A stretch of DNA of 64,000 nt from NCBI GenBank assembly GCA_963664045.2, contig CAXXGT010000007.1, forward strand, positions 321,576 to 385,575. The letters are read 5' to 3'. A program made the translations under genes and the position numbers. The notes under the pieces were generated by a model, which searched no databases, was not told the DNA's origin, and worked only from the letters and a program-made list of their open reading frames with translations. Below are positions 26,006 through 35,774 of this stretch, one piece after another (within the stretch, counting starts at the first letter, position 1; every line of letters starts with the position of its first letter). Source of the stretch: JAPPHA01 sp963664045 (GTDB taxonomy: Bacteria; Pseudomonadota; Alphaproteobacteria; Rhodobacterales; Rhodobacteraceae).

Positions 26006-26581
26006 GCGTGAAGGAGCAGCAGCTCTGGCTATTTGCCGATCGCACCTCCTCGGCCACCATGCGGGCCAACCAGCTGCGGCTGTACTTCTCGGCCTTTGCC
26101 GGCATCCTGGTGACCATCCTGCGCCGCGTGGGGTTGCGGGGCACCGATCTCGCCACTGCGCGCATCGACACCATCCGATCTCGATTGCTCAAGCTTGCCG
26201 GGCGCATCCGGGTGACGGTGCGCAGGGTCTGGTTGTCCTTCGCATCGGTGTTTCCGTTACAGGGCGTTTTCGAGCAGGCGCTCGCCAACCTGCGCGCAGC
26301 ACCGGTACGTGATCCGCCCGGCTAACCGCGCTCCGGCCCCGAAATCCCCCTCCTGCACGGCGCCACTCGGAACGCTGCCGGGGAGGTGTGTCCGCAGCAC
26401 ACGGAAAGGCACGCACGGCATCCGGGAAAACAACTTCGCGCCTTGACTGGCGGGCGGAAACCGGGCTCGATCCGGCCGGAAGCCCGGCAAAAGCCGCCTT
26501 CAGCGCGTCATCGTGGCCACAGGCCGCGAAAACACCGAAAAACTGACGTCACCGCGGGGTTGGTGAGATATGCGGGCTAGG
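26006..26581 (+). pseudogene. IS1380-family transposase, C-terminal part and right end
   Basis: ENRVKEQQLWLFADRTSSAT, then MRANQLRLYFSAFAGILV and LRRVGLRGTDLATARIDTIR, are characteristic of IS1380 transposase C-termini. Coding ends at 26323. GGTGAGATATGCGGGCTAGG at about 26562-26581 resembles an IS1380 terminus. The N-terminal part is missing and the frame is fused to IS4. Confidence 0.7.
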
Positions 26582-26825
26582 AATCCGACCGCACCGAAAC
26601 CTGGTTCACAACATCGCTTTGGCTCGTGATAGACGTAAGCGCAGAAATTTCGTTGGTTAATTTGTAACTCAATTAGCCGAATGAAGCGCTCAATAGCGTT
26701 ACAACCGTCACTATTGTCACGCCCTGTCTCATAGTGATTTGTCTGGGATATGTTTTGTTGAATCTTGAGACGGAGGATTCTTTGTCAACCAAGTCATGTG
26801 ATCAACAAAAAAAGGGAGAATAAAG

Positions 26826-27920
26826 ATGTTGAGAACAATTATCAGTGGAACTGTCTCTGCTTTCATGCTAATTTGCGGAGTTTTGATTTCTGCGAGTTCG
26901 CTGACCGCGGAAGAAAAACTGAAAATCGGCTATGTATTGGCCGGTCCGGTCTCGGATTTTGGCTGGAATTACTCGCTCGAACAGGGCCGACTTGCTCTGG
27001 AAAATAAATTGAGCGACAAAGTTGAAACCAAAGTTCTGGAAAACATTCCCGAAACTGCCGATTTCCTACGGGTTGTAGATCGGTTGGTCAGTGACGGAAC
27101 TGACGTGATTTTTGCTACAGCCTATGGTTATGCAGATATGTCGCAGAAGGCTGCCGAAAAATATCCGGACGTCACATTCTTGGTAAGCTTTGCACCAACA
27201 AAAACCGGGGCTAACATCTCCACATACGCGGCCAACCTTTATGAATCCGCCTATGTTGCCGGTGTTGTGGCGGCGCTGTCCGTGCCTGATGGAAAACGCT
27301 TTGGTTCCGTTGTTCCTCATCCGTTTCCTGTCTTTTACACCTTTGCCAACGCCTTTACCTTGGGCGCTCAAAGTGTGAATCCGGACGTGACACTGGAAAT
27401 GGTTTATACAAACAGCTGGTCTGACCCTGCTGCAGAATCTGCTGCTGTGGAAAGCATGGCCGCGCAGGGTTTCGACTTGGTGTACTTGCTTCCAGACAGC
27501 AATGTTGCCGGTGCCCTAACTGCGGAGAAAGTTGGTATTCCTGTAATAGGCACAAATACCGACCTGGTATCATTCGCACCCACTCAATGGATAACTGGCG
27601 CCGAGTACCGGTGGGGCAAAGCTAATGCCGACATCATCGAGCAGGTGCTTGAACACAATTGGACACCCAAGTTGTTAACTGGTGGGTTTAGTGAAGGTTA
27701 TGTTGGGCTAAGCAGCTTTGGCCCCAAGGTTTCGGATGAAGCGCGTGCCAAGGCAGCTGAAACAATAGAGGCGATCGCCCACGGCGATCTTAAACTGTTC
27801 CAGGGTCCAATCTATGATGCCCACGGTGAGCTGCGTGTTCCAGAGGGTAAAGCGCTTTCAGATCAAGAGATTTTGGAAGTCGAATGGGTAGTCAAAGGCA
27901 TCAAAGGCGGTCCTGCTTAA
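26826..27920 (+). CDS. BMP-family ABC transporter substrate-binding protein
   Basis: A 364-residue binding protein (basic membrane protein family, PF02608). The signal peptide MLRTIISGTVSAFMLICGVL is followed by ISASSLTAEE. Family blocks are KIGYVLAGPVSDFGWNYSLEQGR, DVIFATAYGYADMSQKAAEKYPDV and VYLLPDSNVAGALTAEKVGIPVIGTNTD. It is the periplasmic partner of the importer whose ATPase and permeases lie at 18763-22353 on the other strand. The IS pile-up at 23.2-26.6 kb separates the two arms. Related proteins bind nucleosides or purines; the ligand here is unknown. Confidence 0.9.
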   Translation: MLRTIISGTVSAFMLICGVLISASSLTAEEKLKIGYVLAGPVSDFGWNYSLEQGRLALENKLSDKVETKVLENIPETADFLRVVDRLVSDGTDVIFATAYGYADMSQKAAEKYPDVTFLVSFAPTKTGANISTYAANLYESAYVAGVVAALSVPDGKRFGSVVPHPFPVFYTFANAFTLGAQSVNPDVTLEMVYTNSWSDPAAESAAVESMAAQGFDLVYLLPDSNVAGALTAEKVGIPVIGTNTDLVSFAPTQWITGAEYRWGKANADIIEQVLEHNWTPKLLTGGFSEGYVGLSSFGPKVSDEARAKAAETIEAIAHGDLKLFQGPIYDAHGELRVPEGKALSDQEILEVEWVVKGIKGGPA

Positions 27921-27973
27921 AGTCACTATCCATAAATTGATTGCCTAAGACATGGCAAGAAAAAGACAAGTTG

Positions 27974-28006
27974 GCCGCACCGGGCGCTGTGAAAGCCTGG
28001 CGCGGC
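27974..28006 (+). terminator. Strong hairpin after the binding-protein gene
   Basis: GCCGCACCGGGC pairs with GCCTGGCGCGGC (one mismatch, one wobble) around a 9-nt loop. There is no T run. It is likely an attenuating or mRNA-stabilising hairpin between binding protein and aminotransferase genes. Confidence 0.5.
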
Positions 28007-28127
28007 TAGTCTAAGACACATTTCAACCGACTTCTGTAAATAGCAATTTGGTCTTACCAGAAGAATTGTTGATCTTTGCCAGTTGTAGCGCTTGAACAAT
28101 CAAGCGGAAGGAAAGAATGACGTTCCA

Positions 28128-29510
28128 ATGTCCAGACTTTCCAATTCACTTGGTCACGTCGACGCGACAACATCCTTGCATCCTTATACTGATGCCCGCC
28201 GGCACACAAAAAAAGGGCCAATGGTGATAACAAAAGCCGACGGAATCTATGTCTATGACAATTTGGGGAAGAAATACATTGAGGGTTTGAGTGGGCTTTG
28301 GTCAGTCGGTGTTGGCTTTAGTGAAAAAAGGCTGGTCGACGCCGCAATGAAACAAATGCAAGAGCTGCCTTATTACCACAGCTTTGCACATAAGGCACAT
28401 GAACCTTCGATCCGTCTAGGTGAAAAACTCGTCGAGATGACACCAGAAAACCTGACGAGAGTGTTCTTCACTTCATCCGGCTCTGAAGCAAATGACACAG
28501 TCGTCAAGATGATTTGGTACATGAACAACGCCCTTGGCAGACCAGAGAAAAAGATGTTTCTTGCCCGCGAAAAAGCCTATCACGGAATAACAGTTGCTTC
28601 AGGCAGCCTGACTGGTTTACCGCATAACCACCGCGATTTCGATCTTCCCATCATTCCGGTTACACATTTGACATGCCCCCACCACTACCGATTTGGCCGG
28701 GAAGGAGAGAATGAGGCAGCGTTCACAGCACGTCTTCTGGCGGAAGTCGAAGGAACGATATTGTCCCAAGGAGCTGAAACAATTGCCGCTTTCATTGGTG
28801 AGCCTTTGATGGCAGCAGGGGGTGTGATGCCGCCGCCCAAAGGCTACTGGCAGGGGATAGAGACCCTTTGTCGCAAATATGACATAATGCTTATCTCGGA
28901 CGAGGTCATTTGTGGATTTGGTCGTCTCGGCTCGAGTTTTGGGGCCGTACACTATGGCTTTACGCCTGATATATTGGTGACTTCGAAACAGCTGACCTCA
29001 TCTTACATGCCGCTAGCTGCCATTGTCTTTTCAGAGGCCATCTACGACGCGATGGCCGACAATACACACAAGATTGGGACATTTGGTCATGGATTTACGG
29101 CAACAGGGCATCCTGTTGCGACCGCCGTTGGTTTGGAAAACCTGAAAATTATTGAAGAACGTGATCTTGTCGGCAACGCAGACAGAATGGGCGCGATTTT
29201 CCAATCAGAACTAGCGAAGTTCAAGGAGATGCCTTTGGTAGGTGACGTGCGCGGCGAAGGCTTGATCGCCGCAATCGAGCTTGTCACTGACAAATATACG
29301 AAAACGCCATTCGACCCCGTTGCTAAACTTGGGGAAAAGGCCTTTGAGTTGGCCCATGAAGAAGGGTTAATTATTCGCAACATTGGGGATGCATTGGCTT
29401 TGTGCCCACCTCTGATCGTCTCAAGGTCTGAAATCGGTGAGATAGTTGAGAGAATGGAAAAAGTGTTAAACAGGATTCATCGCTGGGTGATTGAAGAAGA
29501 ATTGAAATAG
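28128..29510 (+). CDS. Class III aminotransferase (omega-amino acid type)
   Basis: A PLP enzyme of about 460 residues. Motifs are GLWSVGVGFSEKRLVDAAM, TRVFFTSSGSEANDTVVKMI (phosphate-binding SGSEA), MLISDEVICGFGRLG (Asp that binds the pyridine N) and DILVTSKQLTSSYMPLAA (PLP Lys). Family members transfer amino groups from beta-alanine, GABA, putrescine or similar amines to pyruvate or 2-oxoglutarate. ATG 28128 is preferred over an in-frame TTG 36 bp upstream. It follows the binding-protein gene by about 200 bp, so the cluster probably ends in transamination of the hydrolysed product. Confidence 0.88.
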   Translation: MSRLSNSLGHVDATTSLHPYTDARRHTKKGPMVITKADGIYVYDNLGKKYIEGLSGLWSVGVGFSEKRLVDAAMKQMQELPYYHSFAHKAHEPSIRLGEKLVEMTPENLTRVFFTSSGSEANDTVVKMIWYMNNALGRPEKKMFLAREKAYHGITVASGSLTGLPHNHRDFDLPIIPVTHLTCPHHYRFGREGENEAAFTARLLAEVEGTILSQGAETIAAFIGEPLMAAGGVMPPPKGYWQGIETLCRKYDIMLISDEVICGFGRLGSSFGAVHYGFTPDILVTSKQLTSSYMPLAAIVFSEAIYDAMADNTHKIGTFGHGFTATGHPVATAVGLENLKIIEERDLVGNADRMGAIFQSELAKFKEMPLVGDVRGEGLIAAIELVTDKYTKTPFDPVAKLGEKAFELAHEEGLIIRNIGDALALCPPLIVSRSEIGEIVERMEKVLNRIHRWVIEEELK

Positions 29511-29970
29511 ATGGTGTTCAATCAAATTAACATTTTGGAAACGACCCTGTCGCGAAGTTTGAAAATTGAGAATTAGTGATGCTTTGTTTGCTTGGATTTA
29601 ACCTAAAACCTTCATGATTTTCTGCGTTTACTTACCCCGGAGCATGAAACTCGCGTATGACTGACGGTTTCCTTATCGGTGTCGCGTGGTGGCGCCGTTG
29701 CCGGGACCGGGGTATCCTGTGGCCGATGGATCGGGTGGCGGCAGAACAGGACGTTTATTTTTTGCGGCCCTGGAGCCCGTCCTAAAACTGTCCATTCGCC
29801 GTGGGGTCCGCGCCCCGGAGTGTTTCCAGCAGGCATGACGCCTGCCGAGAACGTGGAGAAAATCGAGACGCTGCAGGCGGCCTCCGGCCGCGTGCAAGCC
29901 ATTGTAAACCCCACAGGCGTGCTTGCCGCCACCCGTCTCCTGTCAACCACAATTCAACAGGAGTTGGATC
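29511..29970. other. Region upstream of IS110 transposase (possible bridge-RNA leader)
   Basis: AT-rich to about 29635, then GC-rich with several inverted stretches (for example GCAGGCATGACGCCTGC at 29832-29848). In IS110-group elements the non-coding left end encodes a bridge RNA with target- and donor-binding loops. The position fits, but I cannot define loops by eye and the element is damaged. Confidence 0.35.
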
Positions 29971-30510
29971 ATGAGCGATACACCGAAACATGATGACATG
30001 GAAGTCCGGCATGCCGCCGCCGCGGGGCTCGATGTCCACAAGATGCAGGTCACCGCGACCGTGCGCACCCACGCGGGCAGGGAAGGCCCCCTTGTCGAGA
30101 CCCGCGAGTTCAGTGCGCTGGCGAGCGGCCTCGCCCTTCTGGTGCAGTGGCTGCTCGGCCTGCGGGTGAGCGGCGCCGTCATGGAGGCGACGGGTGTCTA
30201 CTGGGAGAAGGTCTACGACATTCTGTCCGACGCCGGTCTCGATGTCATGGTGGTCAATGCCCAGCACGTCAAGCAGATCAAGGGGCGCAAGACCGATATC
30301 GCGGACAGCGTCTGGCTGTCGCGCATCTGCCAGTTCGGCCTCGGGAGCCCGAGCCTGGTCCTGCCGAAGAGCTTCCGCGACCTGCGGGGGCTGAGCCGCT
30401 ACCGCCGCACGCTGATCGAACAGCGGGCGCGCGCGCAACTGCGCATCCAGAAGATCCTGGACCGGGGCGGGGTGCGCATCGGCGGCGTCCTCAGCCGGAT
30501 CACCGGAAGG
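29971..30510 (+). pseudogene. IS110-family transposase, N-terminal part
   Basis: From MSDTPKHDDMEV the frame shows the RuvC-like DEDD domain: AAAAGLDVHKMQVTATV (first Asp), SGAVMEATGVYWEKVY (Glu), KTDIADSVWLSRI (Asp pair) and LRGLSRYRRTLIEQRARAQ. After GGVLSRITG (about 30510) similarity to IS110 stops, so the C-terminal transposase_20 domain with its catalytic Ser is missing. Confidence 0.75.
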
Positions 30511-31033
30511 GGCGGCCCGGTCGGGCCGGAAGCCGATCGCTCGGCGGACACAAGGGTTCCCCGGCGCATTGGCGGGGCTCCTCCGGGTCGGATTCGGGGG
30601 TGTCCGGGAAGTCGGCATGCGGCTCGGGCGGGTCCTGAACCGTCGGTGCCACGCCTCCGCGGTTTTCATGGCTGAGAACGGTTCCGGGATGTCTGCACGC
30701 CCTTGATCAAGCGGTTGCCCAGGCGAACCGGGGCTGTACCGGGCAACGCGGTTTCGGCTGGCGTCGGCCGGAGATCGCGGTGGCCGGCACCCGTGCGGCT
30801 GGCGGACAGAAAGGTCCCTCTCTGACGCGACGGTTGTTCTCTTGTCGGATGGCGTCATGAAACGGGCAGATCAAGTCAAAATGATCGGGATATCCTGTTC
30901 CATCCTCGCGACAGTCCCCGAAGTCCGGACACAGGGCATGTCATGTGGGGACAAGATCCAGAGGCGTCCCTTACCCGGGACGCGTTACGGCAGGACGGTA
31001 TCAGCGGCGTTTCAGACCCCGGATGCGCGTGAA
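30511..31033. other. Intergenic region between IS110 remnant and flavoprotein gene
   Basis: GC-rich with no recognisable protein in any frame. The in-frame extension upstream of 31034 looks non-coding (no domain, mixed composition). Confidence 0.45.
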
Positions 31034-32287
31034 ATGGGCAAGATTGCGAAAGACGACGTCATAGTCATCGGCGCGGGTCAGGCCGGGCTCTGTGCAAGCT
31101 GTTTCCTGTCAGGTCACGGCATTGAGCACGTTGTTCTCGAGGCCGGCCGGATCGGTGAATCCTGGCGCTCCCAGCGATGGGACAGTTTCTGCCTCGTGAC
31201 ACCGAACTGGACCATAAGACTGCCCGGCATGTCGCCGCATGCCGACCCCGACGGATTCATGCCGTGCAGGGAGTATGTCGCGTTCATGGAAGGGTTTGCC
31301 GGTTCATTCTCGGCACCCGTGGAGACATTGACGAAAGTCACGGCGATCAGGCGTGGCCGGAACGGTGCGCGGTTCGAAGTCGAGACCAGCCGCGGGATCC
31401 GGTCCTGTGACGTCCTCATCATCTGTTGCGGCATGTACCAGTCGATTCGTCGTCCGGCCATCGCCTGCCACATATCGGCAGACATCGACCAGATCGATGT
31501 CTGTTCCTACCGTAACCCCGGAGAACTTTCAGACGGTTCGGTCCTGGTCGTGGGCAGCGGACAGTCAGGCGCACAGGTTGCAGAGGAAGTGCGCAATGCC
31601 GGGCGCGAAGTCTACCTGTGCGTCGGGCGCGCCGGGCGCATACCGCGCCGTTACCGGGGCAGGGACCTGTCGCGCTGGCAGTTCGACATGGGTTACCTTG
31701 ACCGGACGCCCGACCAGTTGGAATCCCCGGCCCACAGGTTTCGGGGCGACCCCCACGTCAGCGGGCTCAACGGCGGGCACACGCTGAATCTCCACCAGTT
31801 CCTGCGCGATGGAATTCGGCTCCTCGGTTCCCTCGAACATGTTTCCAACGGTACGATCAGCCTTGCGGACAATCTTGAGATGAACATGCGCGCTGCCGAT
31901 GCCTTTGCCGATGCCTTTTGCCGGTCGGTTGACGGCTTCATCCGGGACAACGGCATCGAGGTGCCGCCTCCCGACGACGACAACTCGGATTTTGGTGGCG
32001 GAATCGGGGACTACCCAGCGACGCCTCGCGATGTCATCCTGCAGGACGCAGGGATCAGGACGATCATTTGGGCGACCGGGTTCGGGTTCGACTTTTCATG
32101 GGTCGAATTTTCGATCTTCGACGAATTCGGATACCCCTACACGCGGCGCGGCGTAACGGAAGTGGACGGGCTCTACTTTCTTGGCCTCAACTGGCTGCAT
32201 ACGCGCAAGTCCGGCATCATTCTCGGTGCTGAGGGCGATGCGCGGCATGTCGTCGAGCATGTGCGCAGAAACCTGGGATCACGGTGA
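31034..32287 (+). CDS. Flavin-containing monooxygenase-like oxidoreductase (CzcO family)
   Basis: About 417 residues, FAD- and NAD(P)H-binding. The first dinucleotide motif is DVIVIGAGQAGLCASCFL at the N-terminus, the second is GSVLVVGSGQSGAQVAEEVRNAG near the middle, and there is a C-terminal IIWATGFGFDF (ATG motif). ATG 31034 begins right at the FAD motif as expected. The stop overlaps the next gene's start by GTGA. In this block it may hydroxylate or N-oxidise the substrate; that role is inferred. Confidence 0.83.
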   Translation: MGKIAKDDVIVIGAGQAGLCASCFLSGHGIEHVVLEAGRIGESWRSQRWDSFCLVTPNWTIRLPGMSPHADPDGFMPCREYVAFMEGFAGSFSAPVETLTKVTAIRRGRNGARFEVETSRGIRSCDVLIICCGMYQSIRRPAIACHISADIDQIDVCSYRNPGELSDGSVLVVGSGQSGAQVAEEVRNAGREVYLCVGRAGRIPRRYRGRDLSRWQFDMGYLDRTPDQLESPAHRFRGDPHVSGLNGGHTLNLHQFLRDGIRLLGSLEHVSNGTISLADNLEMNMRAADAFADAFCRSVDGFIRDNGIEVPPPDDDNSDFGGGIGDYPATPRDVILQDAGIRTIIWATGFGFDFSWVEFSIFDEFGYPYTRRGVTEVDGLYFLGLNWLHTRKSGIILGAEGDARHVVEHVRRNLGSR

Positions 32288-33651
32288 CGATGACAGCGAT
32301 TCAATCAAACTCTCATCGACCGAAACCGGTTGCTGCTACCGAAGGCGTGCCTTCGCACGGATCGTTCGACGGATGCGACCGCCCGTTCTGGTGGGAGGAT
32401 GAACCGAGGCCGGAAACCGGGAGCGGACAACTGCCGAAGGCGGCTGACGTCGCCGTCGTCGGATCAGGCTATGCCGGCCTGTCCGCCGCCCTGACCCTCG
32501 CCCGGGCCGGCCTGGATGTTGTCGTGCTGGAGGCAGATGTCCCGGGTTTCGGCGCCTCCAGCCGCGCCGGCGGGATGATTGGCGGCGGTCATGTCATGCC
32601 GTTCGAATTGCTGGCGAAGAGGTTCGGCGAGTCCCGCGCCGCGGCAATACTGAAGGAAGGGGTGAACGCGTTCGAGTTCACCACGAACCTGATCCGGTCC
32701 GAAGGGATAGGATGCGACTTCAGGCCGGTTGGCAGGCTCCGCGCCGCCTGGCGGCCGCGGGACTTCGACATGATCCGACGGGATGTCGACAGTGTGACCC
32801 GTCATCTCGGCTATGACGTCACCATCATTTCAAAGGCTCAAATGAAAGACGAGATCCGGACCGAATGCTACGCGGGAGGATGCATCTATAACCGGCACGG
32901 CGGCCTTCATCCCGCGAAATTCCATGCCGGTCTGCTGGAGCGCGCCGAGCAGTGCGGGGTGAAGGTCATGTCGCGGGCGCGGGTGGTCGGCATGGAGAGA
33001 GACGCCGCCGGTCACCGCGTCGACACCGTGCGGGGTTCGCTCAGCGCCGGGGACGTGATCGTGGCAACCAACGGTTACACGCTTCCCGAGCTTCGGCCGT
33101 TCGCCCGGCGCCTCATTCCGGTTCACACCTACATGATCGCCACGAAACCGCTGGGCGAGGCCCGGGTTCGGCAGCTGATTCCCAATCACCGCATGGTCGT
33201 GGAAACCCGATGGCGCCACTGTTACTACCGGCCATCGCCGGATGGCCGGCGACTCCTCTTCGGAGCGCGGGCGTCGCTCGGCCGAATTCGCCTTGATCGC
33301 GCCGCCGCGATCCTTCGCCGATTGATGATCGGGATTTTCCCGGACCTGGCCGATGTCCCCGTTACCCATTGCTGGACCGGAAGGCTCGGTTTCGCACGGG
33401 ATTTTCTTCCCCATGTCGGTGAAATCGACGGCAGGCACTACGCGCTGGCCTGCAATGGCTCCGGCGTCGCACTGCTGCCCTACCTCGGGCACCTGGCCGC
33501 CAAAAAGGTCCTTGGATCGTCGGACGGCGACAATGCCTACGACACTCAGGAATTCCGGCGGATTCACCCGTTCTACACCGGTCGCCCCTGGTTTCGTCCC
33601 CTCCTTTCCGGATTCTACCGGTGGAAGGATCTCCGCGAGGGATCAGGCTGA
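32284..33651 (+). CDS. FAD-dependent amine/amino-acid oxidoreductase (DAO family, PuuB-like)
   Basis: About 455 residues. The FAD motif is DVAVVGSGYAGLSAALTLARAG near residue 55, followed by GASSRAGGMIGGGH, typical of gamma-glutamylputrescine oxidase-like proteins, and VIVATNGYTLPELRPF further on. An N-terminal extension of about 50 residues with RPFWWEDEPRPE is usual in this group. Substrates are N-alkyl amino acids or amines. It starts with GTG overlapping the upstream stop, with an alternative ATG at 32290, and precedes hyuA by 41 bp. It probably removes an N-alkyl or amino group from a pathway intermediate. Confidence 0.83.
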   Translation: MTMTAIQSNSHRPKPVAATEGVPSHGSFDGCDRPFWWEDEPRPETGSGQLPKAADVAVVGSGYAGLSAALTLARAGLDVVVLEADVPGFGASSRAGGMIGGGHVMPFELLAKRFGESRAAAILKEGVNAFEFTTNLIRSEGIGCDFRPVGRLRAAWRPRDFDMIRRDVDSVTRHLGYDVTIISKAQMKDEIRTECYAGGCIYNRHGGLHPAKFHAGLLERAEQCGVKVMSRARVVGMERDAAGHRVDTVRGSLSAGDVIVATNGYTLPELRPFARRLIPVHTYMIATKPLGEARVRQLIPNHRMVVETRWRHCYYRPSPDGRRLLFGARASLGRIRLDRAAAILRRLMIGIFPDLADVPVTHCWTGRLGFARDFLPHVGEIDGRHYALACNGSGVALLPYLGHLAAKKVLGSSDGDNAYDTQEFRRIHPFYTGRPWFRPLLSGFYRWKDLREGSG

Positions 33652-33692
33652 AACCGAAGACAGATCCGCTTGTCACAGGGAGGTAGGTTGCG

Positions 33693-35774
33693 TTGACCTG
33701 GACAGTTGGCGTCGATGTCGGGGGATCCTTCACCGATTTCTTTGCCGTCAATGAACATGATGGAAGAACTGCGGTCCACAAGGTGGTGTCGACTCCGCAC
33801 AACCCCGCCCGGGCCGTCATCCGGGGCCTCCGGGAAATGTGTGACGATCACGGGATCGCGACCCAGACCATTTCGCGTTTTTCCCACGGGACGACTGTCG
33901 GAACCAATGCACTCATTCAGCGCAAGGGGGCCCGGGTCGCCGTGGTCACGACGAGCGGCTTTCGGGACCTCCTCGAAATCGGACGCCAGACCCGGCCGAG
34001 CATTTTCAGTCTTCAGCTCGACCATCCGCCGCCGCTCGCACCCCGAAAACTCTGCTTCGAACTGGAAGAGAGGACCGGACCGGGAGGCGAGAACATCAAG
34101 CCGCCGAGCGATGCCGGAATCCTCGAGGCGGTCGACCGCGTGCGGACGAGCGAGGTCGACGCCTGCGCGGTCTGCTTCCTGTTCTCCTTCGCTTCCGACG
34201 CCAACGAAAGACGGGTGGCCGCCGCGTTGCGGCAGAGGATTCCGGGTCTCTACCTGTCCCTGTCTTCGGACATCTATCCCGAAATCCGCGAATTCGAACG
34301 GTTCTCGACGACGGTCCTGAATGCCTATCTGCAACCCGTTTTCGACGAATACCTGACGACACTCGAGACCGTTCTCGGCGAGATGATTCCTTCGGCGGTT
34401 GTCGGCATCAATCAGTCGAACGGCGGATTGACGTCGATCGGCACGGGACGCGATTACCCCGTCCGCACAATCCTTTCCGGCCCCGCCGCCGGTGTTCTCG
34501 GGTCGATCCACGTCGCCCGCGCGTCGTCCCTCGGTAACGTCATCACCCTGGACATGGGCGGCACGAGCGCGGATGTCGGGCTGGTCCGCGACGGCGAAGC
34601 CGATCTGAGCACCAGTCGGGATGTGGCCGGATTCCCGGTCAGGTTGCCGATGATCGACATACACACCGTCGGTGCCGGTGGCGGTTCGGTGGCATGGATC
34701 GATCGGGACGGTTTGCTGAAGGTCGGTCCCGGGAGTGCAGGCGCGGACCCGGGCCCCGCCTGCTACGGCCGGGGAGGGGCCGAGCCGACGGTTTCCGACG
34801 CAAATGCGGTCCTGGGCCGCCTGGACCCTTCGGGGCTGCTGGGCGGGAAAATGAAGATCGATCTCGACGCCGCAAGGAACGCGATTCGCCCGGTTGCGGA
34901 AGAGATCGGCCACACCATCGAGAACACCGCCCTCGGCATTACGGATATCGTCGTTGCGAACATGGTTCACGCCGTGCGGCGTATCTCGGTGGAACGGGGT
35001 TACGACCCACGGGACTACACCCTGATGTCCTTCGGGGGAGCTGGCGGACTCCATGCGGCCGAGGTGGGGCGCATGCTGGGGATTCGCAGGGTCGTCGTCC
35101 CTCATGCCCCGGGGATTCTATGTGCGACGGGCCTTGTCGTGGCCGACATGAAGGAAGACCTCGTCCGCTCGACCAGGATACGCGTCGCGGACGACTATCG
35201 CGGAAAGCTGCGACCCGTTCTGAAGGAGCTTGCGAACGAACTCGAAGACTGGTTCGAAGCCGAGAGAATCCCGGGATGCGACAGGGACCGGCGGGTTGCC
35301 CTCGACATGCGATTTGTCGGTCAAAATCACGAACTCCGCGTTCCGCTGCCCGGCGCATCCGCCGATTCCCTTCCGTCCATGCCCCGGTTGAAGGACATGT
35401 TCCTGTCGGAACACCGGCGCTGCTACGGTTACGCCAACGCGGAAGAGCAGGTTGAGGTCATCAACGTCCGGCTGACCGGTCTCGGCCGGAAGCGCCGGAA
35501 ATTGACCGGAGAAGGAGAACGGTCGAGGTGCGCGCCGGAACACCCGCGTCCGGTGACCGTAAGGCCGGTTTACTTTGGTGCTGCGGCAGGGTCGCCGGTT
35601 GATACGCCGGTATTCGACCGCGAGACGCTTGCACCGGGCCAGGGTTTCACCGGGCCGGCCGTCATCCGGCAACTGGATTCGACCACGCTTCTCGGGCACG
35701 GCGACGAGCTCAGGGTCGACGAGCAGCGGAACCTGGTCATTGACGTATCGCAACAGGGGAGACGCCGCCCGTGA
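33693..35774 (+). CDS. hyuA: Hydantoinase/oxoprolinase family protein, A subunit
   Basis: A 693-residue subunit of ATP-dependent cyclic amide hydrolases or acetone-carboxylase-like enzymes. The N-terminus TWTVGVDVGGSFTDFFAV is the phosphate-binding ASKHA motif, followed by SHGTTVGTNALIQRKGARVA, ITLDMGGTSADVGLV and GGAGGLHAAEVGRMLG. The TTG start is supported by GGGAGG eight bases upstream. It is coupled to hyuB by a GTGA overlap. Known substrates of the family include N-methylhydantoin, 5-oxoproline and caprolactam; the dimethylformamidase-like neighbours favour an N-substituted amide, but this is inference. Confidence 0.88.
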   Translation: MTWTVGVDVGGSFTDFFAVNEHDGRTAVHKVVSTPHNPARAVIRGLREMCDDHGIATQTISRFSHGTTVGTNALIQRKGARVAVVTTSGFRDLLEIGRQTRPSIFSLQLDHPPPLAPRKLCFELEERTGPGGENIKPPSDAGILEAVDRVRTSEVDACAVCFLFSFASDANERRVAAALRQRIPGLYLSLSSDIYPEIREFERFSTTVLNAYLQPVFDEYLTTLETVLGEMIPSAVVGINQSNGGLTSIGTGRDYPVRTILSGPAAGVLGSIHVARASSLGNVITLDMGGTSADVGLVRDGEADLSTSRDVAGFPVRLPMIDIHTVGAGGGSVAWIDRDGLLKVGPGSAGADPGPACYGRGGAEPTVSDANAVLGRLDPSGLLGGKMKIDLDAARNAIRPVAEEIGHTIENTALGITDIVVANMVHAVRRISVERGYDPRDYTLMSFGGAGGLHAAEVGRMLGIRRVVVPHAPGILCATGLVVADMKEDLVRSTRIRVADDYRGKLRPVLKELANELEDWFEAERIPGCDRDRRVALDMRFVGQNHELRVPLPGASADSLPSMPRLKDMFLSEHRRCYGYANAEEQVEVINVRLTGLGRKRRKLTGEGERSRCAPEHPRPVTVRPVYFGAAAGSPVDTPVFDRETLAPGQGFTGPAVIRQLDSTTLLGHGDELRVDEQRNLVIDVSQQGRRRP

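Noticed and set aside
29782..30858. 358-codon complement frame over IS110
   Set aside because: Antisense to recognisable IS110 transposase coding, without domain.
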